The notes below the pieces were generated by a model. That model was given only the letters and a program-made list of their open reading frames with translations, was not told the DNA's origin and ran no database searches. From Urophycis tenuis (lineage: Eukaryota; Chordata; Actinopteri; Gadiformes; Phycidae): a stretch of DNA of 64,000 nt. Below are positions 13,442 to 26,375 of the stretch, piece by piece. Numbering within the stretch: the first letter of the stretch is position 1; each line of letters begins with the position of its first letter. The stretch covers positions 11,709,408 to 11,773,407 of the forward strand of contig JAXIVH010000012.1 of NCBI GenBank assembly GCA_036785325.1, in the 5' to 3' direction. Position numbers and translations under genes: made by a program.

Positions 13442-15360
13442 CGCATGTTAAATGAACTGACCCGCAAAGTGAAGTCGCTCAGCGCAACGCCAGTGGTGGG
13501 GGGGGGCGCCATCAGTCAAATGGCTGTGCGCGTTACATTAGCGGCGGTGGGGGGAGGGGGGCGATCAGTAATGCAGCTTTTTCCTTAAGTGCAGCGTTTA
13601 GGATTTCCTATGAAAATCGGGGGTCGGGATGGGGGGGGGGGGGGGGGGTGGGGGGTGGGGGGGGCTTTTACTTGGAAGCTATGATGGCCTTGGCGGGCTT
13701 TGCGAGGTGTGTCCGGGCTCAGTTGTGGGATCCAAACATCTTAATGAGAGGCACTGGGCTTGTGGGGGTGATGACATCGCGAGTTCCAGAAGGCGCAAAT
13801 GGAAGTCGTTAGGAGTGCGCTGTGCAAAAGCGAACCTTTTTTTTTTTTTTTTTTTTTTTTTTCTTTCCGTGCCCCGTTGTGCATCACGTTGCGCTCCCGA
13901 TTGGCCCTGCAGCCGCTGTCACCGGCCTGATGCCAGGGAGACGGGGAACAGGGAATCCTCCTGATGGGATCATCGATCGGGAAAGGTTATGATGAGCGCG
14001 CTCTCGCCTTGTCTGCTTTAAAATCTATTTTTCGTGACTGTGACTTTTCTTTTCTTCTCCCTTAACCAAATAATCCGGGGGCTGATTTTTTTTTGCTGCA
14101 CTGGCCCTCACATCTGGTATGTGTCTCTCTCGCCTCCGCAAACTTGGTGATGGCGCTGCAAATAACAAGCTGATTCAGTCGCTAAAGAGGATGCCGCCTG
14201 ACGATGTCAGTTGTCACGTAGGCCAGTGGTGAGTCAATTGAGTCTTGTATTTTTGGCTACCTTCTGCATCATGCAAAGTCTTTCATTGAGTCACTGACAA
14301 TCATTGTCACTGACCCTGGCTTGATTATTGGGAAGGCTGAAAGTCCAAATGCAGATACGCGATGTCAAAACCTACATTCATTTTACATGGATGTCGTCTG
14401 ACGTTCATTAATCTGATCAAATATTTATATTGGATTGTCCTCTTGAGCTTCCAATCTCGCTGGGGCCGAAGCTTTGGCTCTCTCCCTTTTGTTTCAAGTA
14501 TGTCAAGGATATACTCCTCTGCTAATATAAAGAATGTAAAATTACATTCGGTGTAGGTCACTAATCATAAACCTATAGCTCCCTCATAATTGCTTCTGCC
14601 CAGCAGTGAGCTAAGCTGCAGTGCCCCTATAGTGGTGGAAGTTCAGTAAATGTATTCATGGAAGCGCGCAGAGTTGGCTATTATAGATTGTTTTAATGTT
14701 CCTATCATGTAAAAGCCTGGTTCTTGTAGACATTCCTCTACTTTTTTTTTTTCTTTTTCTTTTTTTTTCTTTTTCTTGTAGTTTATTTTTTATATCCGTA
14801 AAATGCAAAAAAACGTGCATCAGTTTTGTTTTCTTTACCATGTCTAGATTTGCGCCTGACATACGTCGTCAGTGGGAAGCTCGGGAAATCTATCCCATGT
14901 GAATGCCGCTCCGTTAAACAAAGTACGGCAGACGACAGCGCTTTTATTTTGAAACTCTCTCTGCGTGGGCCTACCCGAGTGCGCGTATCATCAAGAGCTG
15001 CCCGAACCTTCAACTGCGGAGTGACCCCTCCGTTCTCCGTGTTACAAATTATATATCAAGGTCCATATTGGTTCATTTGACCAGGTTAAGTGGTGATTTT
15101 GTGATTTTTATTTGTTTGAGCGAGATAAATTCTGAGGGATATAAAACGCGCGAGACTTGGCGCATGGCCCTTCAGTATGAATGAGCACTTGGCTGAGAGC
15201 GCTGGGCACTGGTTCAATCAAAGATAAAGATACCATAGGCCCGGTCATATTATAAGTTAGTGTGTGCTCTGCCGCTGCTCATGCTGCCCGTGGATGCCCG
15301 TGGAAAGCCCTCCGCTGATTTTAATTTGAGAAATCATAACACCGTTGCACAATACCGAGC

Positions 15361-15404
<44 letters not shown>

Positions 15405-17128
15405 ATCACAGAAGAAAACGAGAGGGCCAACGCAAGTGGTGATACCAGATGTAATCTCATTTACATACATTAACATGAACACGCCGGAAAGCGGGGCCGA
15501 GCGATAGAGAGACTCGCCGGGCCGCCGGCGTGTTCGGATCAAATATGTTCCGGAGCCCGAGGTCCCGCCCTCTTATCCGCGGAATGGGTTCCGTGTGGGG
15601 GGGGGGGGGGAGGGTGGCGGGGTGGTGGGGGAACAGGGTGGACCGCCAGATCAAGCTGAAGAGGCCGGGGAGATTAAAAACCCGAAAACTGCCTGTAGTT
15701 GGGAAGAAAAAAAAAAACAAACACCGGAAAAAAAAAAAAAAAACCCAAAAAGAGAACGAGTCTGGCCCGTGGCCTCCCACCTTCTGACCCCTGGCGTCTT
15801 TCGCGGCTCAGCTCTGCCCTGCATCGCTATATTTAGTGAACCCTGTCAAACTATCTCTGCCATTATGTCGAGATGCTCGCAACAGGGCGCAGAAAACACA
15901 ATTTATTCCTTGGAACACGAGCCATGTCAGTTTTTTTTTTTTTTTTTTGCAGGCTTTCCCTTGTTTGAGCCGAAACGATCGATCGATTTCTGGGTAATGG
16001 TTAAAAACCGTGTTTTTTTTTTTTGTGGTTTTTTTTTCAAAACACCTTTTAAATCTTTGTAGATGCCTTCAATTTATTCTGGCAGCCGCCTTGCATATCG
16101 GCAGGAGGAGAACAGTTTCTGCGTTGTTATTATATATCACAAATGATGTAACCGCCGCTGATGTAACTGTTGCTAACTGTTGGGACAGGCGGCGTGAACT
16201 GTGCAAGTATAACAATTATTAATGGCATATTCAGATCTATATATACACTGAATATAAGTGCAAATTCTGATGTGTTCCTCGATATGACATACGCTTGTAC
16301 TATTAGAGAGAGAAAACAAAGCCGCCCCCCATCCCCCTTTCATCCCTGCCGCAGTCTTTCGAGCCGCTGCGAAAGCCAGAAGAAGATAATTTCACTGTTT
16401 ATCCCCCAGATAATATAGTCCTCACCATGTCAATGAACACCTTTATCACCCGCACCAATGCAATTACACAGACCCCGGGATAACAAGCGTGGCGCGCGCT
16501 TCTAATCTCCCGATGTGGCTCCATACCCGCGCAATGCATGATTTATGATAAAATAACAACAACAAACATGTTACCAGATAATACAACGCGGCGCGTTCAT
16601 GAATCATTCAGCGCCGCGTGTTTCCCCCAACAATATCTTCACTCCTCCCCCGTGGGTTGCGTCTTTCTTTTTCCTCGTGTTTCCTCCAAAAGGTTTCTCG
16701 TTGATCTGTTCCGCTTTTTTTTTCCTTCTTTTTCGTCTTTTTCGTGTTGCACACACCTAAGAGGTCTTCGCAGCACGCCGGCGATGGGGGGGCGCGGGGC
16801 GGGTTGCGCCGCGGTGCATCATTAGCATTCCGCTAGCTCCACCCAACCTCTGCCTCTTCCTCCACCTTCCCTTCTCCTCCTCCGACCACGGTGTCGTTCC
16901 CAGGCCCTCACCTGCCGCCGTCTTCGTCAGGGCCAAGGCCGCCCCGCGCTCAGATCACGGGAACGCACCTGTTTGAACATCTGGATGTGTTTTACCTGTG
17001 TGTTGTAAAAACAAATGTAAATAAAACAACATGAGCCGGTCACAGCAGAACGCTGAGGGAAAATGGGTGACCCCCGCCTCTGTGCACAGGGGGGGTCTCG
17101 TGGGTTAGTCTCAGTCGTGTCCCTGTGG

Positions 17129-17129
<1 letters not shown>
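13442..17129. other. Presumed intron, G-runs and T-runs, no gene seen
   Basis: No gene is recognised. It contains G-rich runs at 13499-13562 and 13630-13670, a T-run at 13839-13862, (AC)n at 15362-15400, and A- and T-runs at 15705-15745, 15930-15948 and 16012-16040. The unique block 16080-16310, AT-rich with repeated GATGTAAC and TAACTGTTG words, could be regulatory, but that cannot be shown here. Confidence 0.45.
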
Positions 17130-17192
<63 letters not shown>

Positions 17193-17207
17193 GTCTCTGT
17201 CTGTCTC

Positions 17208-17282
<75 letters not shown>

Positions 17283-17299
17283 GTCTCTCTCTCTCTCTG

Positions 17300-17335
<36 letters not shown>

Positions 17336-17341
17336 TCTCTG

Positions 17342-17372
<31 letters not shown>
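17130..17372. repeat. Long (TC)n/(TCTG)n microsatellite
   Basis: About 240 bases of CT repeats with TCTGTC interruptions. The strand is almost pure pyrimidine and could form a triplex. RERERE- and SLSLSL-type open frames on both strands are artefacts. Confidence 0.97.
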
Positions 17373-18552
17373 TTGCGTGAGCTGTCACTGCTCCGCCAGG
17401 TGGTTTGCTGGGCTGGGGGGGGTGGGGGTCGTGGTGGGACTCAGGTGTTTGGTGTTTCGGGGGCGCCAGACGGCCATGGGGCTAAAATGATGTGACGACT
17501 TGTCGTTTCATCACGTCGTCTCATCATATTCATGTCGTGGTGGTCATGACGTTCACCGCACGCTCGCGTGTGTTGATGCCGCAATGCAGAGGGAATCATG
17601 AGAGCTCCGTGGTATGTATGTATGTATCGTATCAAAGCGAATGGAGGCGCAAGTGTTATTATTGAAATATGGACCCTAATCTTCCGCTTGCTTGTAATGA
17701 TGTTTAATTTTTGGCATGCATCCTGGACAGAAATCTCATCATGTCATGACTTTTTTTTTTTCTTTCTGCATGCTGGCAAGACAAACAAGCGAGCAAGCAA
17801 GCAAAACACAGCTTTAACCAGTGTAACAATAACAAGAGGAAATTCCCCTTTTTTTTTTTTTTTTAGCATGTGCGTGCATCAGTGACCTTTAATGACATAT
17901 TTATGAGTTGCTTATTCGGCGCGCGGTTCTGTAGATCTCAGGTCCACGTGAGCGAGCGCACGGGGCCGCATTTGCATTCACGTGCGGTCCGACGTCCGTG
18001 GTTCTGCGCAGGCCCAGTCAGCCGTTTGTGCGCCGTCGTCCCAAGCCGCGGGACACGCGAGCGGTTCCCATGAAGCAGGCGTACCTTGTCGAGCCGTGTT
18101 CCTAGCGATAGACAATTTTCCCACTGCGTTTTTGTACCCAACTTTTGACTCCCCCCCCCCCCCCACCTCCCACCCACCCACTCGCTCACCTCACCACCAC
18201 CCACCTACACACCACCACCACCCCACCATCCCACCCCCCCTATAATCAGTTCAAAAGAGGCCCCCCACTGATCAAAGGTGGGAATCCTCCACGCGGAGGG
18301 TGGCCACGAATACGGCTTTTAAAATATAGATATATTTTTTTGCGGGGCGCCAAATGCAAGACAGCGCGTCGTTAGTCAAACGGATTGAGCCGCGGTCACA
18401 CTCCAGTGTGTTTGCCCTCCTCTCGTCTCCAGATGCAATTACTCAGGCGCTCATTAGCCGCTCCCTCAGCGCGGCGTCTGTCCCCGCGCCTTCGGCTCCT
18501 GGCGTGTCTCTCGCATGCGACGTCTTCGCTTTCGGGAACGATATCGGAGATC

Positions 18553-18596
<44 letters not shown>

Positions 18597-19221
18597 TGAG
18601 TGTCTTGTTTGTTTTCGGCTTGCTCGTCTAATTGAAGCTGTTTGGCTTGATATTAACGGGCTTTAATGTTTAGATGCTTGTGTGCTGCTTTCTCATTTTT
18701 CTTTGTTTGTATTAAGAGAATTTATTATTGCTAAAAAAAGGATCTCCTGGCAGTAATATAACAAAACAGTGGAGATCACTGTGTTATATACAAATATTGC
18801 CTCCTTTCACTGGGATTTGATGAAGAAATATGCCAACTGTGGCACAACACAGCACGAAAATCCCAAGATCTTCATCTGGCTATTTTCTTGCCAGCTCTTT
18901 TTCCCCCATCTCTCCATCTTATCTTTCCCTGTTTCGTCGGTCTTCGTATTTCTTCTTCTTCTTTTTGACCGCTGCGCCTTGAGCCTGCGGACGTGGAGGT
19001 CAGGACCTTTTTATCAGGTGGCCGACATGTGTCCGTGTGTCCCCCCCCCTCCCCCCCCCCCCCCCCCCCCATTGCCTCGTCCACAACGTGATGTCTGTCC
19101 GTCACACAGGGCGGAGTGGGGGGCTCTCTCTTCCCTCCTCTTTCCACTGTGAGCGACATGGAGACAAATAGGCAGAGATCTCATTGCGCCGTTGTTTGCC
19201 CCCCCCCCGGAGAGACAGCGG

Positions 19222-19277
<56 letters not shown>

Positions 19278-19813
19278 GGCTGTGGACGTTTGACTTCGGG
19301 TGGTGTGTGGGGGAGGGGAGAGGGGGGCGGCATTTTGTGGGGCTCGTAATGTCCCCGGGAGCTTGAGACGTCGGATGCGACGCAATGAGCCCTGTGGAAA
19401 ATGTAATTCGCCCTCCTCCTTGTACTCCCACTCATGTCGCTGAGCCTCTTGTAGAACTTTGATTTACGCGGCCCGGCAGCCCCGGCCTGGCGAGTTATTT
19501 ACATATCGAACCTCGCAAATGCAGTTTGAACAGGTTCACCGCGCCGCGACACACACACACACACACACACACTCACACACCGATGGCAAAGTTCCTGTCT
19601 GAACCGGTTTTGTCATCGCCGTTGTGTAGGGAGGACCAAGGCACAGAACAGACGAGAGACACGTCGATGTCTGTGAAAGAATTCAGGGCGATTACGCATC
19701 GCGCGCAAACAGTCTGTGACAAAACGTTGAAAAAAAATGGGTAGCCGCTTCCGCTGTTAGCTAACCGCGCGCTTTTCAGTCCAAGGGAGGTGCTCCGATG
19801 CTCCGGTAGCAGC

Positions 19814-19844
<31 letters not shown>

Positions 19845-20377
19845 CTGGACACGGTCTTGCGCGTTTTACAGAGCGCTGAGGACTCAGCAATATGCATCCG
19901 TTTAATTATCGCTAAGCTGTCGTTTACGCCGAGTGATTTCTCCGTTTGCAAAAACTCTCCCAGGTAGCGGCGGCAGCAGAGCCGTTCTCAGGCGCCGGCT
20001 GCCGGCCCCATGTGGTTGTATCGCGTTTGGCAGAACGGTAATGATATCAACTCCAAATCCAGATCAGCCATCCTCTTACGGAGGGCTCTTTTTCCTCCCT
20101 TTTTTTTTTTTTTTTTCAAAGACACACACACACACACACAAACACATGTGCCGTGTTCTCACGTTCAGCCTGCATCGGTGTCAGTTGGGCCGTGCGGTGT
20201 CGGCGCGTCCGTCTGCTGTCAGAACCGCTGCCTCGCCGCCGCTCCCCCCGACGCCCTGCTGATTACTGCGGAGCTCGCACAACGCCGCCCGCCGCACGTG
20301 GAGATTTTGGTTTTTAGCTCCGGATTCGGTCGCTTTTGTCGCCTTGCTGCCACAGTTAAGAAGGTGTGATCTGTGTT
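17373..20377. other. Presumed intron, dense homopolymers and short microsatellites
   Basis: No exon is recognised. Contents include T-runs at 17752-17762 and 17849-17864, a C/CA-rich tract at 18150-18240, a T-run of about 42 at 18554-18595, a C-run at 19041-19070, (TC)n at 19222-19277, (AC)n at 19550-19582, a G-run at 19818-19844 and (CA)n near 20122-20140. Unique sequence between them shows only short open frames. Confidence 0.45.
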
Positions 20378-20463
20378 GCGTGTGTGTGTGTGTGTGTATG
20401 TGTGTGTGCTTGTGTGTTTCTGTGTGTGTGCTTGTTTGTGTGTGTGTGTGTGCGTATGTGTAT

Positions 20464-20526
<63 letters not shown>
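20378..20526. repeat. Compound (TG)n microsatellite
   Basis: TG repeats with CT, TT and TA interruptions, followed within 100 bases by a (CT)n tract at 20608-20640. Confidence 0.95.
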
Positions 20527-20605
20527 TGTGGAGTGTAGGGTGTGATCCGTGAGAACAGCAGCAGGGGGGAGGGCTTTGACAGGTAGCAGCCCAGCTCTAC
20601 GCAGT

Positions 20606-20641
<36 letters not shown>

Positions 20642-22286
20642 TGTGTGTCTATGTCTCCCTCTCTTCTCTCTCTCTGTCAGCACATCTTAGAACCCAGCGG
20701 CAGATCCGACTGCCACTGTCGCTTTGTCATCGCTGTGACGTTCACCGTGGCGACGCCACCAACCCCCCCACCCCCCACCCCCCACCCATCTCACACACAC
20801 ACAAACACCAATCCCCCCGCCCCCGAACAAAAAAACAAAACAAGCCCATTAGTTCCGGCTCTTGGCCGACGAAGGCGAGAGGCTTGGTCTTGTCTCTTGC
20901 CGACGTGAGCACACTTTGCTGTGACGTGGTTGAGTTTTGCCCACCGGCGGCTGTTTGGAGCTCTGTGACGAGACCAACGGCCGGGCCCGTGTCGGGGGAT
21001 GCCAGAGGCTCCGGGGGGTTCCGCACCACATCGCCGTCGTTCAACAAACGCCATCGAGCTCAAAGACAAATTTCGTCTTTTGACCCGCCCAGAGTGAAAG
21101 AGAAAAAATATTAATAATAATCTGCTGGCAGGGGATGTGGTCTTTTTTTATCTGGCGTGGCCATTTTTTATTTATTTTTTATTTTTATTTTTTTTAGGTA
21201 TCGCCTGCCAGATCAAATCTCCCCGGCGCCGGCTGGTGGCAGGTGTTCATTTCGGACCCCGCGTGTGACCCGCGCCGCGCTACACGATGAGAGCGTTGCA
21301 GGCGGTTGCATAATGCGTGTGTGGTCTCCTCGCCTCTCAGCAGCCCAGCTCTGCTCTGTCAGCCGCCACTCGCTGCTCGCCGTGCCGCTGTCGTTTCCAT
21401 AGGGGGACGTTGTCGCCATCTTTGTTTTTTTTGTTTTTTTAAATCTACATACGTCTTTGTTGTTTATATACCTCTTTTTATCTTTACGATTTTTTTTTAT
21501 TTTAATCTTTTGTTTCGCCAGAGTGAGTCTTACAGCCCCACTGGGGGGTTTCTGTCTCTCTCTCTCTTGCACTTTTTTTTAATGGTATTTGTTTTTTTTA
21601 GTTTTTTTTTATATATATGCTTTTATTGCATGCTTTTATTATGCAAATAAACAAACTCAACGAAAAACTAAACTAAGCTAAAAACCCAGCTCAGTGTCTT
21701 CCACCCAAAATAGCAGCCGATGCTTCGATGGCTTTTATTCGGGCCTGTGACTCAGCAAAGGCAGTCGGCGCCTGTAAGCGCGCGCCGTGCCGCTAACGAC
21801 GTTCGCGTAAAAACGCTAAACCGCGGACGATCCCGCGTAAAACACACATCGGACCCTGGGAGACGTCGTCGCTCTCTCGCTTCGGGGGGCGCCGCTATTT
21901 CTCGCCGCCCCCCCCGCACTTAGGACTGTAATGAAGGAAATCGATATTTCTAATGGCCGACTTTAAAAACAAACAACAGCAAAAGTCGAATTAAACAGCA
22001 GCGGAGGACTTTGTCCCCGGCCGGCTCCCTCGCTTGATTTATTGACTTGAAGCGATGAAGGCCCTGGCAGCCGGGCTCCCGTGGGCTGGCCCCCCGCTCC
22101 CCGTCCTCCGTGCACCCACGTGGGCTCGGCCTTCACACCGAGGTGATGGGGGTGGTTAGTGGTTAGTTTGGTTAGTTTGTGCAAATGTTGCACCGTAACT
22201 TTAAATCCGTATTGTTCATAATTTCTGTGTTGGAAGATAGCCCACCGGACTCCCACGTGCATGATGCACGGTGCCCTTCCATCATA
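20527..22286. other. Presumed intron, GC-rich to T-rich, no gene seen
   Basis: GC-rich sequence (20700-21050 and 21700-22130) alternates with T-rich tracts (21165-21200 and 21420-21615). Neither strand has an open frame resembling the missing upstream TMEM132 exons. Confidence 0.45.
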
Positions 22287-22311
22287 CACACACACGCAGA
22301 TACACACACGT

Positions 22312-22349
<38 letters not shown>

Positions 22350-22397
22350 ACCACATACACACACACACACACCCAGTACATACAGATGCACACACAC

Positions 22398-22432
<35 letters not shown>

Positions 22433-22433
22433 C
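22287..22433. repeat. Compound (CA)n microsatellite
   Basis: CA repeats with GC, TA and AGTA interruptions. The array ends about 430 bases before the first visible coding exon, and a second short (CA)n at 22793-22810 lies closer still. Confidence 0.95.
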
Positions 22434-22865
22434 GCTCATGTCTGATGAGTTGCAGTATAAGGCACTGATGTGTGTACATGAAGTTCACCCGTGGACAATG
22501 TTAGTTCCCTTGGTCCGGTTGCATCTTACAGACATGTAGCCGCCATAGGGATACACTACAGTCCGTGGTTCTTCGGTTCTTCTCTAGTCTGACCCTATGT
22601 GTCAGCACCTTGACCTGTGACCACCTAGACCTCTTATGGACAAACTTTACCTCGCCGTGCACTCCTCCTTCCATTCTTTCTCGAGAGAAACTTTGTGTCC
22701 TCTGCACGTACGTACACTATGCACTGTAATGGCCATTCTCTCAAAAATCTACTCCAAGCTTCTCAAACATGTCAATGCTGAGACTCATCCCCCACACACA
22801 CACACACACATCACTGGTTTTCAACGCGTCTCTTCCCCTGTTGTGTGTCTCCCCCCCGATGACAG

Positions 22866-23058
22866 GGAGGTCCTGGGCAACGTGGAGGTGATGCAGCTGG
22901 ACTTTGAGATGGAGAACTTCACCAGCCTGTCGGTGACGCGGCGGATCAACTGGAACATCGACTACAAGGGCCAGAACCCGCCGCCGGACTCCGAGAAGGT
23001 GGTGACGGAGCTGACGGTGGTGCAGCGGGACATCCAAGCCATCGTTCCTCTCTCCATG
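22866..23058 (+). CDS. tmem132e: TMEM132-family ectodomain exon (first visible exon)
   Basis: This 193-base internal exon encodes one leading codon base plus 64 codons, beginning EVLGNVEVMQLDFEMENF and ending DIQAIVPLSM. The segment matches the conserved TMEM132 ectodomain, where an LDFEMENF-type motif precedes a VPLAMDTEI-type junction. TMEM132 proteins are type I neural membrane proteins with tandem Ig-like domains, proposed to act in adhesion. The acceptor is GACAG at 22861-22865 after a C-rich tract and the donor is ATG/GTAGGG at 23058/23059. The exon enters in phase 2 and leaves in phase 0, which fits the next exon. The upstream exon supplying the first two codon bases was not found. The family is secure. 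The E paralogue is inferred mainly from the C-terminal tail in the last exon. Confidence 0.9.
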
Positions 23059-26000
23059 GTAGGGACGTGACCGCGTGGCTTCGCCGCAGTGCAGCCATCT
23101 TAAGGGGTTGAGGGGGGCGCTGAGGTTTGCCATAGAGGACCCGCGTCGAAGCCGTCTTACTCTCGCTCGCCCCAAACAGCGGTGGTGGTGTATTTTAACA
23201 CGGTTGGGCGTAATTGTGTATGATTACATGGCCGAGCCCACTTCGCCTTTGGTTATATAATAGGCTGTGATACTCTACATTTTGTGACATCACAAATGTC
23301 GTCGTCGTCCCATGGAAAGTTGTGGGGAGTCAGCAGGTAATTTGGGGGAATTCCGTGTTGTCATTGTTATTTGTTGTTATTGTTGCACACATTATTTTTA
23401 ATGGGAGATTTCCTTCTTGATAACTTCCAGCTGTCTTCTTATGAACCTCACAACACGCCCACCCCAGTTTTGTCATTAAAAGTGTTCTTAATCCACACTT
23501 TGGTGTTCGGTAATGAATTGATGATTGCCAAGAATGCTGTACAGAGTCCCAGTGCAGGATGCTATCCTGTCTTAACACTCGTCTAATTGTTGCTCGCCAC
23601 TCCTGTAAGTCAGTAATAAGTGGGATAAGTCTATCAATTCTAGAAATAATAACAGCCATCATCAGGAGGTAAGTGTAATTTGTACTTAGGTGATTGTGTT
23701 GTCCCATGGCTCATCATTAATGAACAAGAGCAGGTTCCAAACACATTGGCAGGTGAATGCATCACATTGTCGAAGGACATTTTTTTTAATATTCCTAAAT
23801 GGTGCCTGGGGCTCTCGACTGAAATAACTTTAATATACGAATCCTGCATCATCATCATCATTTGGATGACACCACTAAACATAAGTGAGTCATATTTATT
23901 TTTTGTAATTTCAAAATTGAGATCATCGTCTGGCTTCTTTTTTGAAGTGGTGAAAACTGAGGGTAAGCGTGACATGCAGCACAGTTTTGCATTGTCATTC
24001 AGTCACACTGGGCTACAGTGTACAGTGACGCATGTGTGCACTTTTTAGATTGTATTTTCAAACACATGTTTTCCCCTCTAAACCCTTAACATAACGCAAA
24101 GGAAACAGGATGTATCAGGACACATTCCTAAACTCAACTGCAGCCAGCAAGTTCACACCATGGCAATCTGAGCACTTGTTTTTTTTTTGTATCCAATCCA
24201 ATCCTTGTCATGCCAACAAGTTTAAAGCAGCCAGCCGTTGAATATAGCGGAGACCGTTATAATCGTCAAGCCCTCAGAATCAGGCTTCTTTAAGTAGGTC
24301 ACCTGTAGATTGAGACGCGTTGCACGCCAATAGCCAGGGCCACGAGGGTGTGACCTATATTTTGAGGAGAAATAATGGGGTTCCTTACACACACGTCTGA
24401 GCAACAAAAGGGTAGCAACGCCTGGGCGGAGCAAAACTCCAACCGATTCATGACTAACAAGTTGCCTTTGTGAGCTCGGCGAGACAGCCACGCGAAGCGC
24501 TCAAGCTGTGAAAATTAATTAATGCTTTTCAATGCAGAGTCTGCCTTTTAAAGGGGTCCCAGGAAGTGTAGGAATGGCTGTTTTGAACCGCCTGAGCTCA
24601 TGGTGTTGTTATTTACCTACTCCACCATGGGCATGTCAAAAACGCCATGATGTAAAGTTAAGTTTCATCATCGGCTTCTTCTGAAGATGAGTTTATTTTG
24701 GGAGTGGGATGCCGGGCTGTCAGCCTGCACATAGCATAGCATGATCTTTTGTCTCTCCTCTAGCTCAGCCGCGTCTGAGCCGTCAAACGCAGGCCCGATG
24801 GTTTCAATCACGTTCCTCCAGTGCTTTTAATTTGAGACACCTCACGGTGCGTCGTGCATTGCAGTCACCGTGTTTTAAGAGGATGCTAAACTGCAGTTTT
24901 GGCCTAATAATATCCACCGACGCCAAAGTCAATCACTTCCGTGGTGTGTTTTTTATAAAAATACCCGCAACATGAAATGGATGACCTTTGAATGCCTTTG
25001 AAATGCTGACCGCGGCAATCCATTTTCTGTTCAATCTGCGTTTGATTAATTGTTGTTGTCCGTCTTAAAACGGCATGGCTCTGTTTTGCCTTTTTCTCAG
25101 TGAAATGTTTTCATTAAAGCACCGTGGTAATTACTGCTGTGAGATTGAGGGCCCAAAGTGATGAATGTCTCATTCAGCGGGGGTTTTTTTGTGTGCCAGA
25201 GCCGCCATTGACCGACCGTATTGCGCTTCAGTGAGTTACTGAAGTGTGTGCTTAGCTTCTCGGCCTCCATAACGCGTTGGCAGGAAAACATACGTACATA
25301 GCTGTGGAGCTGCGTATTTTAATGCACAGATAAATAACGCCCAGGGGCTGTCAACTTTCCACGAGTTGGGTGAAGGAGGTAGACTGGGAAGTATTCCCGG
25401 GACCTCCCTACACCCGACCCCCCCCCCCCCCCCCCCCAGATAAATGAAAAGGGAAATCCAATTCACAGTGAGAGGGTCATTGGCCACAAGTCCTCCCCCA
25501 TAAATGTGCACAGGCGAGTGTTTGCATGTCATAGACCGAGAGCCGGTCTACTGAAATTCAATTCTCTTGTTCTTTCTACATCCCGTGAGCTGTGTCCCAT
25601 CCGTTACCGGTCCCCAGACGCAGTCCCCTCCGCACGGTCGACAGACTCCCGGTGTCAACTCTGTTTGTGTAGATTTAGTTTGGGTCCACGATCCGTATCC
25701 AATTACTCCGCGTTATTTAACGACCCCTAACTCCTCTCACCACCGGACTATTGAAACCTGTCAGACCTCACCTCCCATCCCGGGTGCTCTCCTCTCCCAA
25801 CGGGAACAAGCGAGATGCTGAAGGCGTTTCCCCCTGGATCTTCTCTCAGCACCCATCCCACCCCCACCCTGACTAATGTAGGAAGTCCCGTCCTCTCTCC
25901 CCAGCACAGGCACCCTTTTGAAGCATCTCATTCCAGCCATTCTGTGGTGATGAGGAGAGAGAAGAGAAGAGAACACCTTGGGCCGAAGGGTTCGGGATGT

Positions 26001-26227
26001 CGACAGACAGGCTACGCTGTGGTATTGTATCGCTCTCCACCTGGCGTGTTGACGGCCAAGATGGAGGACAATGGTGGCCGTGGTGACTCAAGGTGTTAGC
26101 TGGAGCGCAGCAGACCCAGACAACCTGGGCCGCCGTCAGCGCCGACACAACCCTGGGTTCTCTGAGCCGGGGGGGAACCTGGTTTCCACTAGGTGCTAGG
26201 GCTCGCTCATTTCTTGTCAGGCGGTTT

Positions 26228-26375
26228 ACATTCACATTGACATCGAGGGCATTGGGCGGACACTTTTGTCCCAAGCGACTGACAATAAGTACATTTGTCA
26301 GAAGAAGGTGAACCACTTTGTTGCTGCTAATACAGTGAGCAGGCCACCAGAACGAGTTTCAAGCATTCCTTTGGC
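26228..26375 (-). mobile_element. Interspersed repeat with AAGCGTCTGC-type tail, copy a
   Basis: It shares, in the same order, words such as AGTACATTTGTCAGAAGAAG, TGAACCACTTTGTTGCTGC and CACCAGAACGAGTTTCAAGC with 43583-43810, so both are copies of one family. Read on the minus strand it ends GTCGCTTGGGACAAAAGTGT followed by AATGT-type repeats, like a retroposon tail. Family name not assigned. Confidence 0.7.

Noticed and set aside
16927..17388. 153-codon Arg/Glu-rich protein, SR-protein-like
   Set aside because: An RERERE run from the (TC)n microsatellite, with no RNA-binding domain.
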